A DNA stretch of 64,000 nt. It comes from Aerococcaceae bacterium. GTDB taxonomy: Bacteria; Bacillota; Bacilli; Lactobacillales; Aerococcaceae. This document shows positions 10,574-19,756 of this stretch, in pieces (within the stretch, counting starts at the first letter, position 1; each line of letters opens with the position of its first letter). The notes below the pieces were generated by a model that saw only the letters and a list, made by a program, of their open reading frames with translations, made no database searches and was not told the origin of the DNA. The position numbers and the translations under genes were made by a program. The stretch is from positions 62,001 to 126,000 of the forward strand of contig JAUNEB010000001.1 in the NCBI GenBank assembly GCA_030525795.1, read 5' to 3'.

Positions 10574-10972
10574 ATGGTTATGACAGATCCAATTTCTGAC
10601 TTCTTAACACGCATTCGCAACGCGAACAGCGTCGGTCATAAAACAGTTTCTGCGCCATCTTCAACAATCAAAGTAGCGATTGCTGAAATCTTAAAACAAG
10701 AAGGCTTCATCAAAAACTACGAAGTTGCAGAAGACAACAAACAAGGCGAAATTACAGTATTCTTGAAATACGGTAAACAAAATGAAAAAGTCATTACAGG
10801 CATCAAACGTATTTCTAAACCAGGTTTACGCATCTATGCAAAACACGAAGAACTACCAAAAGTATTAAATGGCTTAGGTATCGCAATCATTTCAACATCA
10901 AACGGTGTTGTAACAGACAAACAAGCACGCCAACAAGGTGTCGGCGGCGAAGTGTTAGCTTACGTTTGGTAA
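10574..10972 (+). CDS. rpsH: Ribosomal protein S8
   Basis: 132 residues. S8 binds the central domain of 16S rRNA and, in E. coli, represses the spc operon. [18 protein letters not shown] at the start and the C-terminal [20 protein letters not shown] block are typical. AAAGGAGG site before the ATG. A second in-frame ATG two codons later is possible but the longer form matches relatives. Confidence 0.98.
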   Translation: MVMTDPISDFLTRIRNANSVGHKTVSAPSSTIKVAIAEILKQEGFIKNYEVAEDNKQGEITVFLKYGKQNEKVITGIKRISKPGLRIYAKHEELPKVLNGLGIAIISTSNGVVTDKQARQQGVGGEVLAYVW

Positions 10973-11015
10973 TCTAACCCCAACAATAAAAAAACAGAAA
11001 GAGAGGTGCAGCCCT

Positions 11016-11552
11016 GTGAGTCGTATCGGTAAAAAACCAGTCACAATTCCAGCAGGCGTAACCGTTGACGTACAAGGTCATACAGTAACCGTTAAAGGAC
11101 CAAAAGGCACTTTAACACGCGAATTACACCCAAACATCTCGTTTGAAATTAACGAAAATGAAGTAACATTCTCACGCCCAGACGACAACAAATTGAACCG
11201 TTCATTACACGGCACAATGCGTTCAGTCTTCCAAAACATGGTACAAGGCGTATCAGAAGGCTTCAAAAAAGAATTAGACTTAATCGGGGTCGGATACCGT
11301 GCTCAAAAACAAGGTAACAAATTAGTATTGAGCGTTGGTTTATCACACCCAGTTGAATTCGAACCACAAGACGGCGCAGACTTCGAAGTGCCATCTAACA
11401 CAAAAATCATCGTTTTCGGACATGATAAAGAAAAAGTTGGCGCATTAGCAGCGAACATCCGTGGCGTACGTCCACCAGAGCCATACAAAGGTAAAGGAAT
11501 CCGCTACACAGACGAATTCGTACGTCGTAAAGAAGGTAAGACTGGTAAATAA
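11016..11552 (+). CDS. rplF: Ribosomal protein L6
   Basis: 178 residues. L6 lies near the factor-binding site of the 50S subunit and is made of two similar domains. [19 protein letters not shown] opens it and [20 protein letters not shown] closes it. The start is GTG at 11016 behind AGAGAGGTG. A 43-base gap from rpsH and a 53-base gap to rplR are slightly longer than elsewhere in the operon. Confidence 0.98.
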   Translation: MSRIGKKPVTIPAGVTVDVQGHTVTVKGPKGTLTRELHPNISFEINENEVTFSRPDDNKLNRSLHGTMRSVFQNMVQGVSEGFKKELDLIGVGYRAQKQGNKLVLSVGLSHPVEFEPQDGADFEVPSNTKIIVFGHDKEKVGALAANIRGVRPPEPYKGKGIRYTDEFVRRKEGKTGK

Positions 11553-11605
11553 TCCACCAGTTCTTATCCTATACTACCAATTAACAATCAAAAGAGGTGA
11601 CAATT

Positions 11606-11959
11606 GTGATTACTAAACCAGATAAAAATAAAGTGCGCCGCAAACGCCACGCACGTGTAAGAAACCGTATCTCTGGTACTGCTGAGTGCCCACGCTTAAA
11701 CGTATTCCGTTCGAATACACACATCTACGCTCAACTTATTGATGACGTAGCGGGTGTGACGCTAGCAAGTGCCTCAAGTAATGATCAAACAATTACAGGA
11801 ACAAAAGTAGAACAAGCAACTGCAGTCGGCAAATTAGTCGCAGAACGCGCAGTCGCAAAAGGCTACAAAAAAGTCGTATTCGATCGTGGTGGCTACTTGT
11901 ACCATGGTCGCGTGAAAGCCTTAGCTGAAGGCGCACGTGAAAACGGCCTAGAATTTTAA
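11606..11959 (+). CDS. rplR: Ribosomal protein L18
   Basis: 117 residues from the GTG at 11606, which gives the standard N terminus [23 protein letters not shown] nine bases earlier lies inside the AGAGGTGA ribosome binding site and is not the start. L18 binds 5S rRNA together with L5. The [14 protein letters not shown] motif appears as [17 protein letters not shown], and the C terminus has [20 protein letters not shown]. Confidence 0.97.
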   Translation: MITKPDKNKVRRKRHARVRNRISGTAECPRLNVFRSNTHIYAQLIDDVAGVTLASASSNDQTITGTKVEQATAVGKLVAERAVAKGYKKVVFDRGGYLYHGRVKALAEGARENGLEF

Positions 11960-11979
11960 GAAAAGGAGGACACCTATCT

Positions 11980-12483
11980 ATGGTATACATCAATCCAAAT
12001 CACTTGGAAACAATTGAAGAACGCGTTGTAACGATCAACCGCGTAACCAAAGTTGTAAAAGGTGGACGTCGTCTACGCTTCTCAGCTTTAGTTGTTGTTG
12101 GCGATCGTAACGGACACGTTGGTTTTGGTACAGGTAAAGCACAAGAAGTACCAGAAGCAATCCGTAAAGCCATCGAAGACGCGAAGAAAAACTTAATCGC
12201 AGTACCAAGAACAGGAACAACCATTCCTCACGAAGCAATTGGCGAATTCTGTGGCGGACGCGTGTTAATTAAACCAGCAACAGCCGGTTCAGGGGTTGCA
12301 GCAGGTGGTCCAGTTCGTGCCGTTATGGAATTAGCAGGCGTTGCGGACGTTACAAGTAAATCATTAGGATCAAACACACCAATCAACATGGTACGTGCAA
12401 CGGTTGAAGCTTTGAAACAATTAAAAGTTGCTGAAGAAGTTGCAGCATTACGTGGCAAAACAGTAGAAGAACTTTTAGGTTAG
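11980..12483 (+). CDS. rpsE: Ribosomal protein S5
   Basis: 167 residues. S5 helps proofreading and lies at the mRNA entrance. The double-stranded RNA-binding N-terminal domain includes [20 protein letters not shown], followed by [20 protein letters not shown]. The C-terminal S5 domain has the [18 protein letters not shown] helix ([13 protein letters not shown]). AAAGGAGG site before the ATG. Confidence 0.98.
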   Translation: MVYINPNHLETIEERVVTINRVTKVVKGGRRLRFSALVVVGDRNGHVGFGTGKAQEVPEAIRKAIEDAKKNLIAVPRTGTTIPHEAIGEFCGGRVLIKPATAGSGVAAGGPVRAVMELAGVADVTSKSLGSNTPINMVRATVEALKQLKVAEEVAALRGKTVEELLG

Positions 12484-12496
12484 GAGGATCAATTTT

Positions 12497-12676
12497 ATGG
12501 CGAACTTAGAAATCACTTTGAAACGCAGCCTAATTGGCCGTCCTAAAAATCAAATCGCAACAGCTAAAGCGTTAGGCTTAACAAAATCTTACAAGACAGT
12601 CGTTAAACCAGACAACGTAGCTATTCGCGGTATGATCAATACGATTAGTCATTTAGTCGAAGTCAAAGAAGCATAA
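12497..12676 (+). CDS. rpmD: Ribosomal protein L30
   Basis: 59 residues, read directly from the sequence: [20 protein letters not shown], then the conserved [16 protein letters not shown] segment and a stop at 12674-12676. A TTAGGAGGA site precedes the ATG by 10 bases. It lies 13 bases after rpsE and 33 bases before rplO, the normal place for rpmD. L30 is a small 50S protein; some bacteria lack it. Confidence 0.97.
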   Translation: MANLEITLKRSLIGRPKNQIATAKALGLTKSYKTVVKPDNVAIRGMINTISHLVEVKEA

Positions 12677-12709
12677 TTTAACAAAAACATAATAAGGAGG
12701 TGCCGATAA

Positions 12710-13150
12710 ATGAAACTTCATACATTAAAACCAGCTGAAGGCTCACGTAAAGAGCGTAACCGCGTGGGACGTGGACAAGGTTCAGGCAATGGTAAAACAT
12801 CTGGACGCGGACACAAAGGCCAAAAAGCACGTTCAGGCGGGGGCGTACGTTTAGGATTTGAAGGGGGACAAAACCCATTGTTCCGTCGTTTACCAAAACG
12901 TGGCTTTAACAATATTAACCGCAAAGAATATGCAGTGGTGAATGTAGAAACATTGAATCGCTTTGAAGATGGCACAACAGTTACTCCAACTTTATTGATT
13001 GAAGCAGGAATCGTGAAAAACGAATTAGCGGGCATCAAAATTTTGGGTCAAGGCCAATTAGAAAGAAAATTAACTGTTCAAGCAGCGAAATTCTCTAAAG
13101 GTGCAGAAGAAGCGATTACTGCAGCCGGTGGAGCAATCGAGGTGATTTAA
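12710..13150 (+). CDS. rplO: Ribosomal protein L15
   Basis: 146 residues. A late-assembling 50S protein with a long basic Gly-rich N-terminal extension: [20 protein letters not shown] and further Gly/Lys repeats up to about residue 50. The C-terminal globular part carries [14 protein letters not shown]. Overlaps secY by one base (TAATG), so SecY synthesis is coupled to L15 synthesis. Confidence 0.98.
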   Translation: MKLHTLKPAEGSRKERNRVGRGQGSGNGKTSGRGHKGQKARSGGGVRLGFEGGQNPLFRRLPKRGFNNINRKEYAVVNVETLNRFEDGTTVTPTLLIEAGIVKNELAGIKILGQGQLERKLTVQAAKFSKGAEEAITAAGGAIEVI

Positions 13151-14442
13151 TGTTCACCTTTATCAAAAATGTCGTGACAAGTAAAGATATTCGCAACCGA
13201 ATTCTCTTTACCTTGTTCATCTTTGCAGTTTTCCGTTTAGGATCACACATTCCTGTTCCGGGAGTAAATGCCAGCGCGATTCAAACATTAGCAGACAGCG
13301 GTTTGTTAGGGATTTTGAATACGTTTGGTGGAGGTGCGTTGAAACGTTATTCCATCTTTGCGATGGGAGTATCACCGTATATTACCGCTTCAATTATCAT
13401 CCAATTACTTCAAATGGATATTGTACCTAAATTTACCGAATGGGCTAAACAAGGCGAAATGGGACGCCGTAAATTGAATCAAGCAACCACTTATACAGCA
13501 ATTGTATTAGGCTTCGTTCAATCTTATGGATTGTCTTACACCTTTAACAGTTTGTCTGGACTTGGCTTAATCAAAAATCCAGGACTGCAGACATACGTCA
13601 TTATTGCACTCGTTTTAACCGCTGGAACAATGTTCTTAGTATGGTTAGGAGAGCAAATTACACGTAACGGTATCGGAAACGGCTTATCAATGCTCATTTT
13701 TGCGGGGATTGTCGCAGAAGTTCCTAAAGAAGCATACAGCTTTATCCAACAAAATTTAGTTGGTGCTCAAGGAGAAACGCTCAAAAATAACTTGCTCATT
13801 TTAGCAGGTGTGGTGTTGGTATTGGTAATTTTGATTGTCATTGTTGTGTTGATGGAGCGCGCGCAATTGCGTTTGCCGATTCATCACTCACGCAAGTCAA
13901 CGGGTGCTAAATATACAGCGCATTTACCACTCAAAATTAACTCTGCCGGAGTTATTCCAGTTATTTTTGCAAGCTCATTGATTACAACCCCACAAACCAT
14001 TATGGGCTTTATGAATTTAGACACATCGAAACCGTGGATTGATTTCATATTGAAATTGTTTAACATCCAACATCCATATGGAGCGGTTTTCTATACAGTA
14101 TTATTAATTGCGTTTACTTATTTCTATGCATTAATTCAAGTGAATCCGGAAAAAGTAGCTGAAAACTTGCAAAAACAAGGCGGCTACATCCCAAGCGTTC
14201 GACCAGGAAAAGATACTGAAATGTACCTCACGAAAGTGATCAACGCATTAAGCTTCCTCGGCGCTCTATACTTGACGTTAATTGCAGTGTTACCTATCGT
14301 AGCTGGCTTTATTTGGAACACATCCGTATCACTTTCATTAAGTGGAACAAGCTTATTGATTGTCGTCGGTGTTGCGATTGAAACGGCTAAACAAATCGAA
14401 GGTCGTATGGTTAAACGTCGTTATCAAGGATTCATGGATTAG
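13150..14442 (+). CDS. secY: Protein translocase channel SecY
   Basis: 430 residues with about ten membrane spans, the normal size. SecY forms the protein-conducting channel with SecE and SecG, driven by SecA. Conserved segments include FRLGSHIPVPGVN after TM1, the plug-region GLLGILNTFGGGALKRYSIF, and the C-terminal IEGRMVKRRYQGFMD tail that contacts SecA and ribosomes. Its position between rplO and adk is the classical one. Confidence 0.98.
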   Translation: MFTFIKNVVTSKDIRNRILFTLFIFAVFRLGSHIPVPGVNASAIQTLADSGLLGILNTFGGGALKRYSIFAMGVSPYITASIIIQLLQMDIVPKFTEWAKQGEMGRRKLNQATTYTAIVLGFVQSYGLSYTFNSLSGLGLIKNPGLQTYVIIALVLTAGTMFLVWLGEQITRNGIGNGLSMLIFAGIVAEVPKEAYSFIQQNLVGAQGETLKNNLLILAGVVLVLVILIVIVVLMERAQLRLPIHHSRKSTGAKYTAHLPLKINSAGVIPVIFASSLITTPQTIMGFMNLDTSKPWIDFILKLFNIQHPYGAVFYTVLLIAFTYFYALIQVNPEKVAENLQKQGGYIPSVRPGKDTEMYLTKVINALSFLGALYLTLIAVLPIVAGFIWNTSVSLSLSGTSLLIVVGVAIETAKQIEGRMVKRRYQGFMD

Positions 14443-14476
14443 TCACTTGTCAAATAGAAATAAAGGAAGATTCAAG

Positions 14477-15133
14477 ATGAATATTTTATTGATGGGTTTA
14501 CCAGGCGCCGGCAAAGGCACCCAAAGTGAACAACTAGTAAAAGATTATCAAATCGTACATATTGCAACTGGTGATATTTTCAGAGAAGCAATCAAAAATG
14601 AAACACCGCTTGGTTTGAAAGCAAAAGCGTACACCGATCAAGGAAACTTAGTTCCTGATGAAGTGACCAATGCGATTGTGAAGGAACGTCTAGCACAAGA
14701 CGATGTAAAAACAAACGGTTTTATGTTGGACGGCTATCCACGTACAAGTGCACAAGCACAAGCATTGGATCAAAATTTGGCAGAATTAAACGCGCCAATT
14801 GATGCAGTCATCTATATTGATGTCGCACCAGAAGTTTTGAAAGATCGCTTGAGTGGACGAATCATTTGTCGCAATTGCGGTGCAACGTATCATAAATTAT
14901 ACAACCCACCAAAAGTGGACAATGTCTGTGATAATTGTGGTGCAAGTGATTTCTATCAACGAGAAGACGATCAACCAGAAAAAGTTGCTTATCGTATCAA
15001 TCTCCAAATGGAATCAATTCGACCAATACTAGATTATTACGAAGAGCGTGGGTTATTGTACCGAGTAAACGGCGATCAAGCGATTGATACAGTTTACCAA
15101 GAAATCCGTAATATTTTGGCTCAAAAGGCATAA
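14477..15133 (+). CDS. adk: Adenylate kinase
   Basis: 218 residues from the ATG at 14477, chosen because it follows AAAGGAAG and gives the P-loop start MNILLMGLPGAGKGTQ; an upstream in-frame start inside secY is not credible. It interconverts AMP, ADP and ATP. The LID domain carries four cysteines (131, 134, 151, 154) in CxxC-x16-CxxC form, the zinc-binding type usual in Gram-positives. DGYPRT (about 85-90) is the AMP-site motif. Confidence 0.98.
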   Translation: MNILLMGLPGAGKGTQSEQLVKDYQIVHIATGDIFREAIKNETPLGLKAKAYTDQGNLVPDEVTNAIVKERLAQDDVKTNGFMLDGYPRTSAQAQALDQNLAELNAPIDAVIYIDVAPEVLKDRLSGRIICRNCGATYHKLYNPPKVDNVCDNCGASDFYQREDDQPEKVAYRINLQMESIRPILDYYEERGLLYRVNGDQAIDTVYQEIRNILAQKA

Positions 15134-15145
15134 TTTAGGTATAAT
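15116..15145 (+). promoter_or_regulatory. Possible internal promoter before infA
   Basis: TTGGCT (15116-15121), 18 bases, perfect TATAAT (15140-15145), spanning the adk stop codon. It could boost infA-rpmJ-rpsM-rpsK-rpoA-rplQ transcription. Confidence 0.5.
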
Positions 15146-15165
15146 GGTAAGAGGAGGAAGTATGA

Positions 15166-15384
15166 ATGGCTAAAGATGATGTAATTGAAGTTGAAGGTAC
15201 AGTCATTGAAACTTTACCAAATGCAATGTTTAAGGTTGAATTAGAGAATGGTCACGAGATACTCGCCCATGTATCAGGCAAAATTCGTATGAACTACATT
15301 CGTATTTTGCCAGGAGATAAAGTTACGATTGAATTATCTCCTTATGATTTGACACGTGGACGCATCACGTATCGTTTCAAGTAA
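15166..15384 (+). CDS. infA: Translation initiation factor IF-1
   Basis: 72 residues, a single S1/OB-fold domain that occupies the A site during initiation. [20 protein letters not shown] and the C-terminal [12 protein letters not shown] are the family ends. The ATG at 15166 lies 8 bases after GAGGAGG; an earlier ATG at 15162 is out of frame and stops after three codons. A possible internal promoter lies just upstream. Confidence 0.98.
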   Translation: MAKDDVIEVEGTVIETLPNAMFKVELENGHEILAHVSGKIRMNYIRILPGDKVTIELSPYDLTRGRITYRFK

Positions 15385-15417
15385 AACCATTCCGTTCGAA
15401 TTGAAGGAGGGAACAAG

Positions 15418-15531
15418 ATGAAAGTTAGAGCATCTGTAAAACCAATTTGCGAAAAATGTAAAATCATTCGTCGCAATGGCAATGTAATGGTCATTTGCGA
15501 AAATTTAAAACACAAACAACGTCAAGGTTAA
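15418..15531 (+). CDS. rpmJ: Ribosomal protein L36, zinc-binding form
   Basis: 37 residues read directly from the sequence, starting [15 protein letters not shown] and ending KHKQRQG. The zinc ligands Cys11, Cys14, Cys27 and His32 are all present, so this is the zinc-containing (C+) paralogue. AAGGAGGG site before the ATG. It lies between infA and rpsM as in other Firmicutes. Confidence 0.97.
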   Translation: MKVRASVKPICEKCKIIRRNGNVMVICENLKHKQRQG

Positions 15532-15549
15532 TCTAAAAGGAGGTGCACT

Positions 15550-15912
15550 ATGGCACGTATTGCAGGAGTTGACATTCCACGTGAAAAACGCGTAGTTATT
15601 TCATTAACATATGTTTACGGAATCGGATTAACAACATCTAAAAAAGTTTTAGCACAAGCGAACGTATCAGAAGATACACGCGTTAAAGACTTAACAAACG
15701 ATGAATTAGACCGTATTCGTGAAATCATTGACGGCTTGAAAGTAGAAGGAGACTTACGTCGTGAAGTTTCATTGAACATCAAACGTCTACAAGAAATTGG
15801 TTCATACCGTGGATTACGTCACCGTCGTGGCTTACCAGTACGCGGACAAAACACTAAAAACAATGCGCGTACGCGTAAAGGACCTAAGAAAATGGTCTCA
15901 GGTAAAAAATAA
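15550..15912 (+). CDS. rpsM: Ribosomal protein S13
   Basis: 120 residues. S13 is in the 30S head, contacts the P-site tRNA and bridges to L5. [20 protein letters not shown] begins it and the basic tail [20 protein letters not shown] ends it. AAAAGGAGG site before the ATG, 18 bases after rpmJ. Confidence 0.98.
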   Translation: MARIAGVDIPREKRVVISLTYVYGIGLTTSKKVLAQANVSEDTRVKDLTNDELDRIREIIDGLKVEGDLRREVSLNIKRLQEIGSYRGLRHRRGLPVRGQNTKNNARTRKGPKKMVSGKK

Positions 15913-15947
15913 TCACTAAATAATCAATGAAGGAGGGAAAACACTTC

Positions 15948-16343
15948 ATGGCAAAGAAAAAACAAGTGGCACGTCGTCGTCGCCGTGTTAAAAAGAACGT
16001 CGAGCGTGGCGTAGCACACATCCGTTCAACATTCAACAACACTATCGTAATGATTACAGACGTAAATGGTAACGCAATCTCTTGGTCATCAGCAGGATCA
16101 TTAGGATTCCGCGGATCTAAGAAATCAACACCATTTGCAGCACAAATGGCGTCAGAAGTTGCTGCCAAAGGCGCAATGGATCACGGTATGAAAACTGTTG
16201 AAGTAACAGTAAAAGGACCAGGTTCAGGACGTGAATCAGCAATTCGTTCATTACAAGCAACAGGATTAGAAGTAACAGCCATTCGTGACGTTACACCAAT
16301 CCCACATAACGGTTGCCGTCCTCCAAAACGTCGCCGTGTATAA
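15948..16343 (+). CDS. rpsK: Ribosomal protein S11
   Basis: 131 residues from the ATG at 15948, which follows AAGGAGGG and gives the basic start [20 protein letters not shown]; an upstream in-frame start overlaps the ribosome binding site. S11 forms the 30S platform. The C terminus has the conserved [20 protein letters not shown]. The next gene, rpoA, follows after 78 bases. Confidence 0.97.
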   Translation: MAKKKQVARRRRRVKKNVERGVAHIRSTFNNTIVMITDVNGNAISWSSAGSLGFRGSKKSTPFAAQMASEVAAKGAMDHGMKTVEVTVKGPGSGRESAIRSLQATGLEVTAIRDVTPIPHNGCRPPKRRRV

Positions 16344-16421
16344 TGATAATACGACTCAATAAACAACAGTGAAGCGACTGAATTATCATTGAAACAACGT
16401 TTTGAAAGGGGAAAAAACTCA

Positions 16422-17366
16422 ATGATCGAGATTGAAAAGCCAGATATTAAAACGATTGAAGTCAGTGACGATTCCAAATTTGGAAAAATCGTTATTGAAC
16501 CACTTGAACGTGGATATGGAACAACCCTTGGAAACTCATTACGTCGTATTTTATTATCTTCATTACCAGGTGCTGCAATAACCAGCATCAAAATTGATGG
16601 AGTACTGCATGAATTTGCAACAGTTGAAGGCGTTGTTGAGGATGTCCCAACAATCATCTTGAACTTGAAAAAATTAGCATTAAAACTGCACACTCAAGAG
16701 TCAAAAGTAATTGAATTAAACGTGGCAGGACCAAAAGTCGTAACTGCAGCAGATATTATTCACGATAACGACGTACAAATCTTAAACCCAGAAATGTACA
16801 TCTGTACTTTAGCAGATGGCGCAACTCTGAACATGATTTTGAACGTATCAAACGGACGAGGCTATGTTCGTAGCGAACATAACAAACGCGATGACATGCC
16901 AATCGGCGTTTTACCAGTGGATTCTATCTACACCCCAATCCAAAAAGTGAACTACCAAGTAGAAAACACACGCATTGGACAAAAAAATGTTTATGACAAA
17001 TTAACTTTAGACATTTGGACTGACGGATCAATTAGTCCAGAAAAATCATTAAGTTTAGCAGCGAAAATCCTAACAGAACACTTGAATATTTTTGTGAATC
17101 TAAGTGACGAAGCTCGCCAAGCTGAAATTATGGTTGAAAAAGAAGAAGCAGAAAAAGAGAAAATGTTAGTAATGACGATTGAAGAGTTAGACTTATCTGT
17201 TCGTTCATACAACTGTTTGAAACGCGCAGGCATCAACACTATTCAAGAATTGACTAACAAATCTGAAGCAGAAATGATTAAAGTACGTAACCTTGGCCGC
17301 AAATCATTAGAAGAAGTGAAACAAAAATTAGTGAACTTAAATCTAGGATTACGCCAAGACGACTAA
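16422..17366 (+). CDS. rpoA: RNA polymerase alpha subunit
   Basis: 314 residues from the ATG at 16422 (AAAGGGG site); an in-frame start at 16389 is rejected because it lacks a ribosome binding site and the family starts near MIEIEKP. The N-terminal domain (about 1-230) dimerises and seeds polymerase assembly: [20 protein letters not shown] is the key block. The C-terminal domain (about 245-314) binds UP elements and activators: [17 protein letters not shown] and the [14 protein letters not shown] helix. Confidence 0.98.
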   Translation: MIEIEKPDIKTIEVSDDSKFGKIVIEPLERGYGTTLGNSLRRILLSSLPGAAITSIKIDGVLHEFATVEGVVEDVPTIILNLKKLALKLHTQESKVIELNVAGPKVVTAADIIHDNDVQILNPEMYICTLADGATLNMILNVSNGRGYVRSEHNKRDDMPIGVLPVDSIYTPIQKVNYQVENTRIGQKNVYDKLTLDIWTDGSISPEKSLSLAAKILTEHLNIFVNLSDEARQAEIMVEKEEAEKEKMLVMTIEELDLSVRSYNCLKRAGINTIQELTNKSEAEMIKVRNLGRKSLEEVKQKLVNLNLGLRQDD

Positions 17367-17410
17367 GATTTTCAATATTCATATTCGAAGTAAAGGAGGA
17401 ACCAACTCAT

Positions 17411-17791
17411 ATGGCATACCGTAAATTAGGACGTAAAAGCGCACAACGTAAAGCAATGTTGCGTGATTTAACAACAGACGTATTGATTAACGAGCGTATC
17501 GAAACAACAGAAACACGTGCAAAAGAAGTACGTAAATTTGTTGACAAAATGATTACTCTTGCTAAGAAAGGCGATTTATCAGCGCGCCGTCAAGCAGCAG
17601 CGTTTTTGCGTAACGAAATCGCTCAAGCAAGCATTGAAGGTGAAGAAGTAGTCGTTGAACGCGTATTACAACGCTTGTTCAATGAATACGCAACTCGCTA
17701 CGAAGGACGCCAAGGTGGTTACACACGTATCCTTAAAAAAGGACCACGTCGTGGAGATGGCGCACCAATGGCAATCTTAGAATTAGTTTAA
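17411..17791 (+). CDS. rplQ: Ribosomal protein L17
   Basis: 126 residues. [20 protein letters not shown] at the start and the C-terminal [20 protein letters not shown] are diagnostic. L17 lies at the tunnel exit side of the 50S subunit. AAAGGAGG site before the ATG. Last gene of the ribosomal operon; a hairpin terminator follows. Confidence 0.98.
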   Translation: MAYRKLGRKSAQRKAMLRDLTTDVLINERIETTETRAKEVRKFVDKMITLAKKGDLSARRQAAAFLRNEIAQASIEGEEVVVERVLQRLFNEYATRYEGRQGGYTRILKKGPRRGDGAPMAILELV

Positions 17792-17801
17792 TCAAACCAT
17801 A

Positions 17802-17839
17802 CAAAAGGATAGAAGCAACGCCTTCTGCCTTTTGTCTTT
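17802..17839 (+). terminator. Terminator of the ribosomal operon
   Basis: CAAAAGG-AT-AGAAG pairs with CTTCT-G-CCTTTTG around the loop CAACGC; the T-tract is imperfect (TCTTTA), so some read-through toward ecfA1 is possible. Confidence 0.7.
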
Positions 17840-17853
17840 AAGAAGCGTTAGAA

Positions 17854-17874
17854 TATCATAGCCTGCCTATGATA
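17854..17874. repeat. Inverted repeat (hairpin A) in the rplQ-ecfA1 spacer
   Basis: Perfect 8-bp arms TATCATAG/CTATGATA with a 5-base loop CCTGC. No T-run follows, so it does not look like a terminator. It could be an RNA hairpin or a protein-binding palindrome. Confidence 0.5.
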
Positions 17875-17906
17875 CATCGACACTTTTATGATGAGGAGTG
17901 TTACGA

Positions 17907-17963
17907 TTGATAGAACATTCTATTGGTCTAGCTCTACGGCACGCGCACATTGAAGTGTGTTAG
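17907..17963 (+). CDS. Possible 18-residue leader peptide
   Basis: A TTG codon at 17907 lies 8 bases after a GAGGAG sequence (17893-17898) and opens a frame encoding MIEHSIGLALRHAHIEVC, ending at TAG 17961-17963. The stop codon is in the 5' arm of a strong hairpin (17963-17986). Short frame plus hairpin before a transporter operon resembles a translational attenuator, but it is too short to prove coding. The peptide has three His residues, with no obvious single regulatory amino acid. Confidence 0.3.
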   Translation: MIEHSIGLALRHAHIEVC

Positions 17964-18017
17964 ATTGGCGTTTTATAGCGCCAATCGTGTGCTAACATCG
18001 TTAAAGTGCTTTTTTTA
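17945..18017 (+). promoter_or_regulatory. Hairpin cluster (B) with T7 run, possible attenuator
   Basis: GATTGGCG (17963-17970) pairs perfectly with CGCCAATC (17979-17986). GCACA (17945-17949) can pair either with TGTG (17956-17959) or with TGTGC (17988-17992), giving two exclusive folds. A run of seven T follows at 18010-18016, after GTGC. This combination suggests conditional termination before ecfA1. Confidence 0.4.
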
Positions 18018-18047
18018 TACATAAAAGAAGTGACAACTTTTATGTAT
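18017..18047. repeat. Perfect 11-bp inverted repeat before ecfA1
   Basis: ATACATAAAAG (18017-18027) and CTTTTATGTAT (18037-18047) flank the loop AAGTGACAA. It ends 8 bases before the ecfA1 ribosome binding site, so it could affect translation or bind a regulator. Confidence 0.5.
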
Positions 18048-18071
18048 GAACGAAGAAAAAGGAGGACCACT

Positions 18072-18908
18072 ATGTCAACAGCGATTGAATTAAAAAATCT
18101 CACATTCCAATATTATGGCAATGAAACGCCGTCATTAACCAACGTTTCGCTCAACGTCCAAAAAGGAGAATGGATTGCAATCATCGGCGCCAACGGCTCT
18201 GGCAAATCGACTCTCGCCAAAATGATGAACGGCTTACTTGTGCCACAATCAGGAGAAGTGTGGGTCAATGATGTGCTTTTGGATGAAACAACCGTCTGGC
18301 AAGCGCGTCGTTCTGTGGGCATGGTTTTCCAAAATCCCGATAACCAATTTGTCGGCTCAACCGTCGAAGACGATGTCGCATTCGGCTTAGAAAATCACGG
18401 TGTTCCACGTGACGAAATGATTACGCGCATTGAAGAAGCGTTGCAACAAGTGCGCCTATTTGACTTCAAGAAAAAAGAACCCGCACGCTTATCAGGCGGC
18501 CAAAAACAACGTGTCGCGTTGGCGAGCGTCTTAGCATTGCGACCAGATATTGTGATTTTGGATGAAGCGACATCAATGCTAGACCCATTAGGACGTCAAG
18601 AAGTGTTAGATGCGGTGCGTGCCATGAAAGCCCAATTTAATTTGACGGTCATTTCGATTACGCACGATATTGACGAAGCGAGTTCGGCAGACCGCATTTT
18701 TGTGATGAAGCGCGGCGAGTTGGCACATCAAGGCATGCCTGAACAAATTTTTGCATTAGGAGATGACTTAATTCAACTCGGATTGGATGTTCCTTTTGCC
18801 CAAAAATTAGTGACACAACTCAAACAAAATGGCGTTCCCGTGCCAGAAGGATACTTAAATGAGGAGGAGTTATTTCAATGGTTGACCACATCGTATTTGA
18901 CGAAGTAA
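18072..18908 (+). CDS. ecfA1: ECF transporter ATPase EcfA1 (CbiO-like)
   Basis: 278 residues from the ATG at 18072, which follows AAAAAGGAGG. One of two ATPases of the energy-coupling factor module that powers uptake of vitamins and metals through exchangeable S-components. Walker A GANGSGKS (39-46), Q-loop QNPDNQ, signature LSGGQKQR, Walker B IVILDEAT and the switch-His in ITHD are all intact. It overlaps ecfA2 by 31 bases. No S-component gene is present here, as expected for a shared (group II) module. The upstream spacer is unusually structured. Confidence 0.97.
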   Translation: MSTAIELKNLTFQYYGNETPSLTNVSLNVQKGEWIAIIGANGSGKSTLAKMMNGLLVPQSGEVWVNDVLLDETTVWQARRSVGMVFQNPDNQFVGSTVEDDVAFGLENHGVPRDEMITRIEEALQQVRLFDFKKKEPARLSGGQKQRVALASVLALRPDIVILDEATSMLDPLGRQEVLDAVRAMKAQFNLTVISITHDIDEASSADRIFVMKRGELAHQGMPEQIFALGDDLIQLGLDVPFAQKLVTQLKQNGVPVPEGYLNEEELFQWLTTSYLTK

Positions 18909-19756
18909 GCTTTACCTATTACCCGAATACGCCGTTTGCGGTTGATGCGTTGCATGGAATTAACTTGACGATTCCCGCGCACCAAGTGACCGCTATTGTA
19001 GGACACACCGGCTCTGGCAAATCAACACTCATCCAACATTTGAACGTCCTTGTCCGCCCAACAAAAGGTAGCGTCACCATTGCAGACGAACGCGTAACCG
19101 CACAATCGAAGCATACCGCACTCAAAGCATTGCGCAAAAAAGTCGGCGTTGTGTTCCAATTTCCCGAAGCGCAACTATTTGAAGAAACCGTATTAAAAGA
19201 CGTCATGTTTGGCCCGATGAATTTTGGCGTTGAAAAAGAAGAAGCCGAACGCGTTGCGCGCGAAAAATTAGCGCTAGTTGGTATTGACGAAACGCTATTC
19301 GAGCGCTCGCCATTTGAATTGAGTGGCGGCCAAATGCGCCGTGTGGCAATTGCTGGTGTTTTGGCGTTGGAACCCGAAGTGCTCGTTTTGGATGAGCCGA
19401 CAGCGGGACTTGATCCACTCGGACATCAACATATTTTGAATTTGTTTATGGATTTGCAACAAAAAATGAATTTGACACTGGTATTAGTGACGCACCATAT
19501 GGAAGATGTGGCACGCTATGCACAACACGTTGTTGTGATGCACAAAGGAAAAGTTGTACAAACGGGTACGCCGCAGGCGATTTTTGCAGACGAGGCGCAG
19601 TTAACGGCACACCAACTCGACTTACCAAAATCCTTAAAATTCATGCGCCGCATTCAAGCGGAATTGGGCATTACATCCACCAATTTGCCGTTGAATATTG
19701 AGCAGTTGGCGCAACAATTAGCTGAATGGAAAGGAGCCGAGCCGCATGTTAGATAA
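18878..19756 (+). CDS. ecfA2: ECF transporter ATPase EcfA2 (CbiO-like)
   Basis: 292 residues, the second ATPase of the ECF module. Walker A GHTGSGKS, Q-loop FQFPEAQLFEETV, signature LSGGQMRRVAIAG and Walker B VLVLDEPTAGLDPLG are intact. The extra C-terminal segment (about 240-292) is typical and makes the A1-A2 contact. ATG at 18878 behind GAGGAGG, inside the end of ecfA1; its own end overlaps ecfT by 11 bases. The three genes are therefore one translationally coupled unit. Confidence 0.97.
   Translation: MVDHIVFDEVSFTYYPNTPFAVDALHGINLTIPAHQVTAIVGHTGSGKSTLIQHLNVLVRPTKGSVTIADERVTAQSKHTALKALRKKVGVVFQFPEAQLFEETVLKDVMFGPMNFGVEKEEAERVAREKLALVGIDETLFERSPFELSGGQMRRVAIAGVLALEPEVLVLDEPTAGLDPLGHQHILNLFMDLQQKMNLTLVLVTHHMEDVARYAQHVVVMHKGKVVQTGTPQAIFADEAQLTAHQLDLPKSLKFMRRIQAELGITSTNLPLNIEQLAQQLAEWKGAEPHVR

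Noticed and set aside
12718..13038. 106-codon minus-strand frame opposite rplO
   Set aside because: A shadow of the biased codons of rplO, with no ribosome binding site on the minus strand.
14360..14476. Longer start for adk inside secY
   Set aside because: The P-loop start MNILLMGLPGAGKGTQ at 14477 with its own ribosome binding site is the family N terminus.
15162..15173. Three-codon frame ATG-AAT-GGC-TAA overlapping the infA start
   Set aside because: The infA ATG at 15166 has the better spacing; the tiny frame is most likely accidental.
16181..16693. 170-codon minus-strand frame opposite rpsK and rpoA
   Set aside because: It spans the junction of two certain genes and shows no recognisable protein features.
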